Below, piece after piece: positions 61,337-64,000 of a stretch of 64,000 nt of DNA. The translations under genes were made by a program, and so were the position numbers. The notes under the pieces are model-generated. The model saw nothing but the letters and a program-made list of their open reading frames with translations, ran no database searches and was not told where the DNA came from. How positions within the stretch are numbered: the stretch's first letter is position 1; every line of letters begins with the position of its first letter. This DNA comes from Loxodes magnus (taxonomy: Eukaryota > Ciliophora > Karyorelictea > Loxodida > Loxodidae), in contig CAMPDV010000442.1 of NCBI GenBank assembly GCA_946699065.1, forward strand, positions 1-64,000. Direction: 5' to 3'.

Positions 61337-63295
61337 TTAATTTAATTTAAATAAAAATTTCTCTTTGGAAGTTTCTTCTGCCAAAATTCTTGCTCAGTTG
61401 GTAGCTCTTAAAGTACTTCTTGGTACTTGAGATAAGTTAATCTCAGTTAGAGGATTGTTCCTGCCTATTTAAAATATTGAATCATTAATAAAATAATGTG
61501 AATATCTTTAACTAAAAGCACAATAAATAGAATTAGATGAAATTAAGAATTTTAAGAATACGAATGATAACTTTCCCACTTTGTTACTTCTATTACTTTA
61601 GAAATAGAATCTAAAATTTTAAAATTTAGCAATAAATCTATTTATTTTAATTTTGTAACTTCAATATTTAAAAAATAAAAGTTTAGAAACATGTTATAAC
61701 TATGATTTAAAATTTAAATCATTTATATACAAAAATGAGTTAAGTTTACAAAGGTTAAAGAAATTCTCTTTAGTTTAATTAATTAAATTATTTATTTATC
61801 AAGCAAGAAAAAATTTAAATCTTATAATTTTTGATATTTTTCATCGTAATTCGAATAATCAATAGAATTTAAAATATTTTACTTATAATTTAAGAAATAT
61901 TGGATACTGTAAGGAAGATTAAAGAAAAATGATTGTATGATTTAATAAATTAGCATTTATAAAGGTTAAGCTGTTATTCAAAATAAAAAGCAGTACTTAC
62001 AAAATAAAAAATCTATATTTCTTTACTTTTTATTATAAAGTTATGCAGTTATATGACTAGGTTATACTGCTCTCCAGAAGGAAGACTTTATAAGAAAAGG
62101 TTTATGGTGGAGAATAATTACTATTAGATATAGTCAAAGCTCAAAAAGAAGAACCAAATAAATTTTTGGCCAAAATGAGATTGGAGTAAGATTACTGTAG
62201 TCAAGAAAGGTTAAATTTGCCCAAGCCGATACTCAATGAAGAAGTGAGCTCTGAAAAAGACTCTAATGATCCTATGATCGAATGAAATAATCTTATCATA
62301 TACTTATAAACTTACCAGGGATAAGCTAATAATGGAAATATCAATTTAATAATTATCTCTTATATATTATAACAATTTAAGCTTTTGCTTTCTTTAATTT
62401 CTTTTTTACCTATAAAAATCAAAAAAAATAAAGCTAATAAATTTAATTATCACATAATGTTTAAATTTATATTTTTAAGTTAATTAGAAATTCTTTTTCG
62501 AATTAAAAATAGAAAAATTAAAGTATGATGAAAAAGTTTACTAAAGCAATCTAAATAATATCTAAATATAAAAAACAAAGTGTTTAGTTATCATTTATTT
62601 TAAGATTCATATTGAGCAAAATACATAAATATAGGAATCAATCTTAATGTAGAATGTTTTATTTTAAATTAAAAAAAACTTAGTATAAATTTAGTTTAGG
62701 ATAATTTATGATAAACAGTAACTAATAATTTTATAAAACTCATCATATTATTAAATATTTTTCTTTTTTAATTTAAGAAAAATAAAAGAACTAAAAACAA
62801 ATATTTTAGATGATTAAAAATATTGAGAAATTGAAGCAATTTTTTCATTTCTTAGTTAATATTTTGCTTGGAAATAATTTATTATATTCTGAAAATTAAA
62901 ACTAACGAAAAAATGTTTTATTTTTAAATGTAGAATTATAAAAAGAAATTCGAAAAGTTATATGATATTTTTTATTCAGACTTATTGAAAATGAGATCTA
63001 AACATTATTTAATGAATTTCTTTTAAGTTATGTCGATTCTATAAAATCCTTCTACTTTGTAAAATTTTTTAAGCATGAACTCTTTTAATATAAAATTAAT
63101 AATAAAGTCTAAATTAATTTTTATCTTAAATTTAAATATTTTTGGTAATAATTAATTTGAGTTCTTTAATTTTATACTTAGAACTTATTATTCTTCAATT
63201 TTTACTACGATAAAGTTTATAAATTTCTGATTCTTTTTTGAGTTGAAATTATCTAAATTTTTTGATTTAAATTGAAATTTAAAAACTATTTATTT
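61337..63295. other. Mostly non-coding (unit 3)
   Basis: Counterpart of 5986-7961, with the same weak coding-like scraps and no recognised gene. Confidence 0.35.
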
Positions 63296-63299
63296 ATAT

Positions 63300-63976
63300 G
63301 GTTATTTGAAACTGCTTATTAGCAATACATCGCTGTTGTTTAAAATAAGTTCGAAAGTTTAAAACTTCTTGATTGTTAAAATCTTGACGTCTTCTCTTTG
63401 AATTTTGTAATCGTAAACATAATTCGTATTGTAGAACTAATCATTCTTGTTACAATAAAGTTTTTCTCTCTTCTTTTGTTCTTAGATTCAATATTATCTT
63501 TTAAAATTTTGGAATTTTGGAATTTCAAGCAGTTCATATACAAGTATCTTTTGCTGTTGTAGTAATATGATTTTTTCTTTTTTCCAAAAATCTAAATTTT
63601 CTGTCTTAAATAGTTCTTGCTAGTATTTCCAAATGTATTGAGTTCCTTCTCCTAATTATCCATTTTTGTCTAAGGTATCTTGGTGTCCATGTTGAATCTG
63701 TACGACGGATTCGATTTATCCCTCCGTTGTTTCCTAATCTCTTCCTGGAAGTTTAACCCTATTTTAATGAGCTTTTCCAAGTTTATCTGACCGGAAGGGT
63801 TAAATTCTGAGACTTCTTGATGCAATAAGAACTTTACTTGTTTACTAGGCTTCTCTTACGATGTTGGTGTTAGTGCATGAATTACTTTATTGAGCTGTTT
63901 ACTCCTCGTACTATTGACATGTGTTACATTCCTACTTCTTAGGATCATGAAAGAATCCCTTTCAGAAATCCGACAT
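63300..63976 (-). pseudogene. ORF1-like coiled-coil gene, unit 3
   Basis: Counterpart of 7962-8755, ATG at 63976. QEW Trp is TGA (63441-63443). Like unit 2 it lacks the 120-nt stretch, and it has a small local duplication near 63515 (TTTTGGAA). Not intact. Confidence 0.5.
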
Positions 63977-64000
63977 TTCCTTCTTTTCTGCGTTAAATTG

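Larger units (their letters stand above)
60834..64000. repeat. Tandem repeat unit 3, cut by window end
   Basis: Follows unit 2 as unit 2 follows unit 1. Mostly closer to unit 2 than to unit 1 (shares the 120-nt absence), except for a patch at about 62849-62998 that matches unit 1. Confidence 0.9.

Noticed and set aside
1-64000. CRISPR arrays, rRNA genes, telomeric repeats
   Set aside because: No regularly spaced short repeats, no conserved rRNA cores and no C4A2/C4A4-type telomere tracts were seen.

Overview
The window is about 76-80% AT eukaryotic DNA without rRNA, tRNA or CRISPR, and it is dominated by retroelement remains and large duplications. It is best explained as protist, probably ciliate, DNA. 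The clearest gene, a seven-bladed WD40 protein present three times, reads through only if TAA and TAG mean glutamine and TGA means tryptophan. It also carries a 22-nt GTATTT...TTTAG intron. TAR=Gln with TGA=Trp is known from karyorelict ciliates (NCBI code 27) and Condylostoma (code 28). The retroelements, inverted copies and tandem units suggest germline (micronuclear) DNA. Genus and nuclear origin are inference. When all three stops are sense codons, every frame is open, so I judged coding by family motifs, purine-first codon pattern and agreement between copies, not by ORF length.

Layout. 1-5490: a unique left flank, then an inverted copy of the WD40 cassette (3507 to about 4520, plus strand). 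A SINE-like element sits on each side of it; the downstream one interrupts its last blade. A minus-strand LINE ORF1-like piece (RRM + CCHC) follows. 5491-64000: a head-to-tail array of a 26-29 kb unit, with unit 1 at 5491-31492, unit 2 at 31493-60833 and unit 3 from 60834 to the window end.

Each unit carries, in order: a LINE reverse-transcriptase fragment (minus), an ORF1-like gene (minus, about 8.0-8.8 kb in unit 1), a LINE 3' end (plus, about 10.7-11.8 kb), a 520-bp SINE-like element, another LINE 3' piece, and a tail-to-tail pair of ORF1-like genes (15.5-17.4 kb). Next come a sharp G/C strand-skew switch (about 18.2 kb), a unit-specific retroelement insert (878 nt in unit 1, 4064 nt in unit 2), a degenerate repeat block and the WD40 gene (minus). 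The unit ends with an ORF1-like relic, a convergent pair of unidentified coding segments, and a tail-to-tail pair of LINE 3' ends.

The most interesting signal is the WD40 family. In otherwise nearly identical units, the propeller exon is the most diverged coding part. Between copies, the differences concentrate at the few residues following each blade's GHT motif and around the blade's Asp turn, while the framework is almost constant even at nucleotide level. This recalls the hypervariable, high-identity WD repeats of fungal HET-type recognition proteins, and makes a diversifying recognition family a reasonable hypothesis.
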